From positions 14,137 to 78,136 of the forward strand of contig JALEHY010000007.1 of assembly GCA_022770425.1 (NCBI GenBank): a stretch of DNA of 64,000 nucleotides, given 5' to 3'. The position numbers and the translations under genes were made by a program. Positions 63,730 through 64,000 of this stretch are shown here, piece after piece. The notes beneath the pieces were generated by a model, which was not told the origin of the DNA, made no database searches, and saw nothing but the letters and a program-made list of their open reading frames with translations. This DNA comes from Parvimonas sp. Lineage in GTDB: Bacteria; Bacillota; Clostridia; Tissierellales; Peptoniphilaceae. The first letter of the stretch is position 1. Every line of letters starts with the position of its first letter.

Positions 63730-64000
63730 TGGACGAAGAATTATATGATTTATTAAAACAAAAAAGAAAAATAGAAGCTGTAAAGTATGTTAGAAATAAA
63801 TACGATATGGATTTTAAAACAGCAAAAGAAACAGTTGATAAGTTAGTAGAAAAAGTGCAATATTTAGAAGGAAAAAATCTTGATTTATCATCAGATGATT
63901 TTTCTGATAATAAAAATTTAGATATTTCTGAAATATCTGATGATGATTTATACTATTTAATAAAAGAAAATAGAAAAATAGAAGCTGTAAAATATGTAAA
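63729..64000 (+). CDS. Repeat protein with IEAVKYV modules, 5' part
   Basis: The ATG overlaps the trmL stop (TAATG) and the frame stays open to the window end. The first 90 residues hold two copies of a module: LYDLLKQKRKIEAVKYVRNKYDMDFKTAKETVDKLVE, then, after an acidic Ser/Asp linker, LYYLIKENRKIEAVKYVK. The module resembles the C-terminal helix-loop-helix of ribosomal L7/L12 (IEAIKxVRxxTxLxLKEAK), found as tandem copies in some uncharacterised Firmicute proteins. Function unknown. Confidence 0.75.
   Translation, partial: MDEELYDLLKQKRKIEAVKYVRNKYDMDFKTAKETVDKLVEKVQYLEGKNLDLSSDDFSDNKNLDISEISDDDLYYLIKENRKIEAVKYV

Noticed and set aside
1..64000. CRISPR arrays, rRNA genes, insertion sequences, origin
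   Set aside because: No regularly spaced repeats, rRNA-like stretches, transposase genes or DnaA-box clusters were seen.

Overview
The window comes from a very AT-rich, low-GC Gram-positive bacterium: AGA is the main Arg codon, Shine-Dalgarno sites are AGGAGG-like, GTG and TTG starts are used, and surface proteins end in LPXTG-like sorting tails. The gene set is a Firmicute S10-spc-alpha cluster, a split glycine cleavage P-protein, SDR-type threonine dehydrogenase with KBL, arcB-arcC, a C5a-peptidase-like subtilase and large pilin/adhesin-like proteins. This fits an anaerobic coccus of the Peptoniphilaceae; Parvimonas micra is my best guess, from general resemblance only.

Layout. 1-13430: one long co-directional ribosomal run (rplC end through rplQ), with secY, adk, a KOW protein, infA and rpoA embedded; map is absent from its usual place and rpsN looks foreign. 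13500-15700: an HPr paralogue lacking the phosphorylatable His, then a sortase-anchored coiled-coil protein whose promoter spacer is an AT dinucleotide repeat. 16230-20325 (minus): gcvT-gcvPA-gcvPB. 20700-22190: an ATP-NAD-kinase-family protein and tRNA-Arg(CCG). 22270-23345: two diverged direct repeats bracketing an M50-like membrane protease with a structured leader. 23425-25766: cdaA-cdaR (c-di-AMP synthesis). 25879-28015: an AraC-family regulator with two DNA-binding domains, divergent from a small secreted protein and a lipoprotein. 28180-31157: arcB, arcC and an EamA exporter. 31323-39204: a YhhN protein and a 2162-residue cell-wall adhesin. 39389-46245: two rhodanese proteins, a lipase-like hydrolase, tRNA-Pro, an isochorismatase, an LCP cell-wall ligase and type 2 IPP isomerase. 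46332-50246: rpsD, an XRE regulator, and tdh-kbl. 50721-54745: truA, a P-loop NTPase and tadA (overlapping), a membrane-anchored nuclease, a GNAT and a phosphatase. 54984-59903: a 1639-residue subtilase. 60086-64000: a small membrane protein and a DUF1275 gene, each broken at homopolymers, a GNAT, a DUF819 protein, trmL, and the start of a repeat protein.

How they fit together: translation core and export (secY) at the left; amino-acid fermentation (threonine to glycine by tdh-kbl, glycine to C1 units by the gcv proteins, citrulline/carbamoyl phosphate to ATP by arcB-arcC); and a cell-surface group (two sortase substrates, the subtilase, LCP, lipoproteins) of the sort expected in a host-associated proteolytic coccus. 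The most interesting unexplained items are the variable-looking promoter at 14183-14213, the repeat-flanked M50 locus, the double AraC/secreted-peptide locus, the duplicated CATAGTGATAAAATA promoter element, the three one-base homopolymer lesions near the right end, and a 59% GC folded segment at 61082-61119. No CRISPR array, rRNA, insertion sequence or replication origin was seen.
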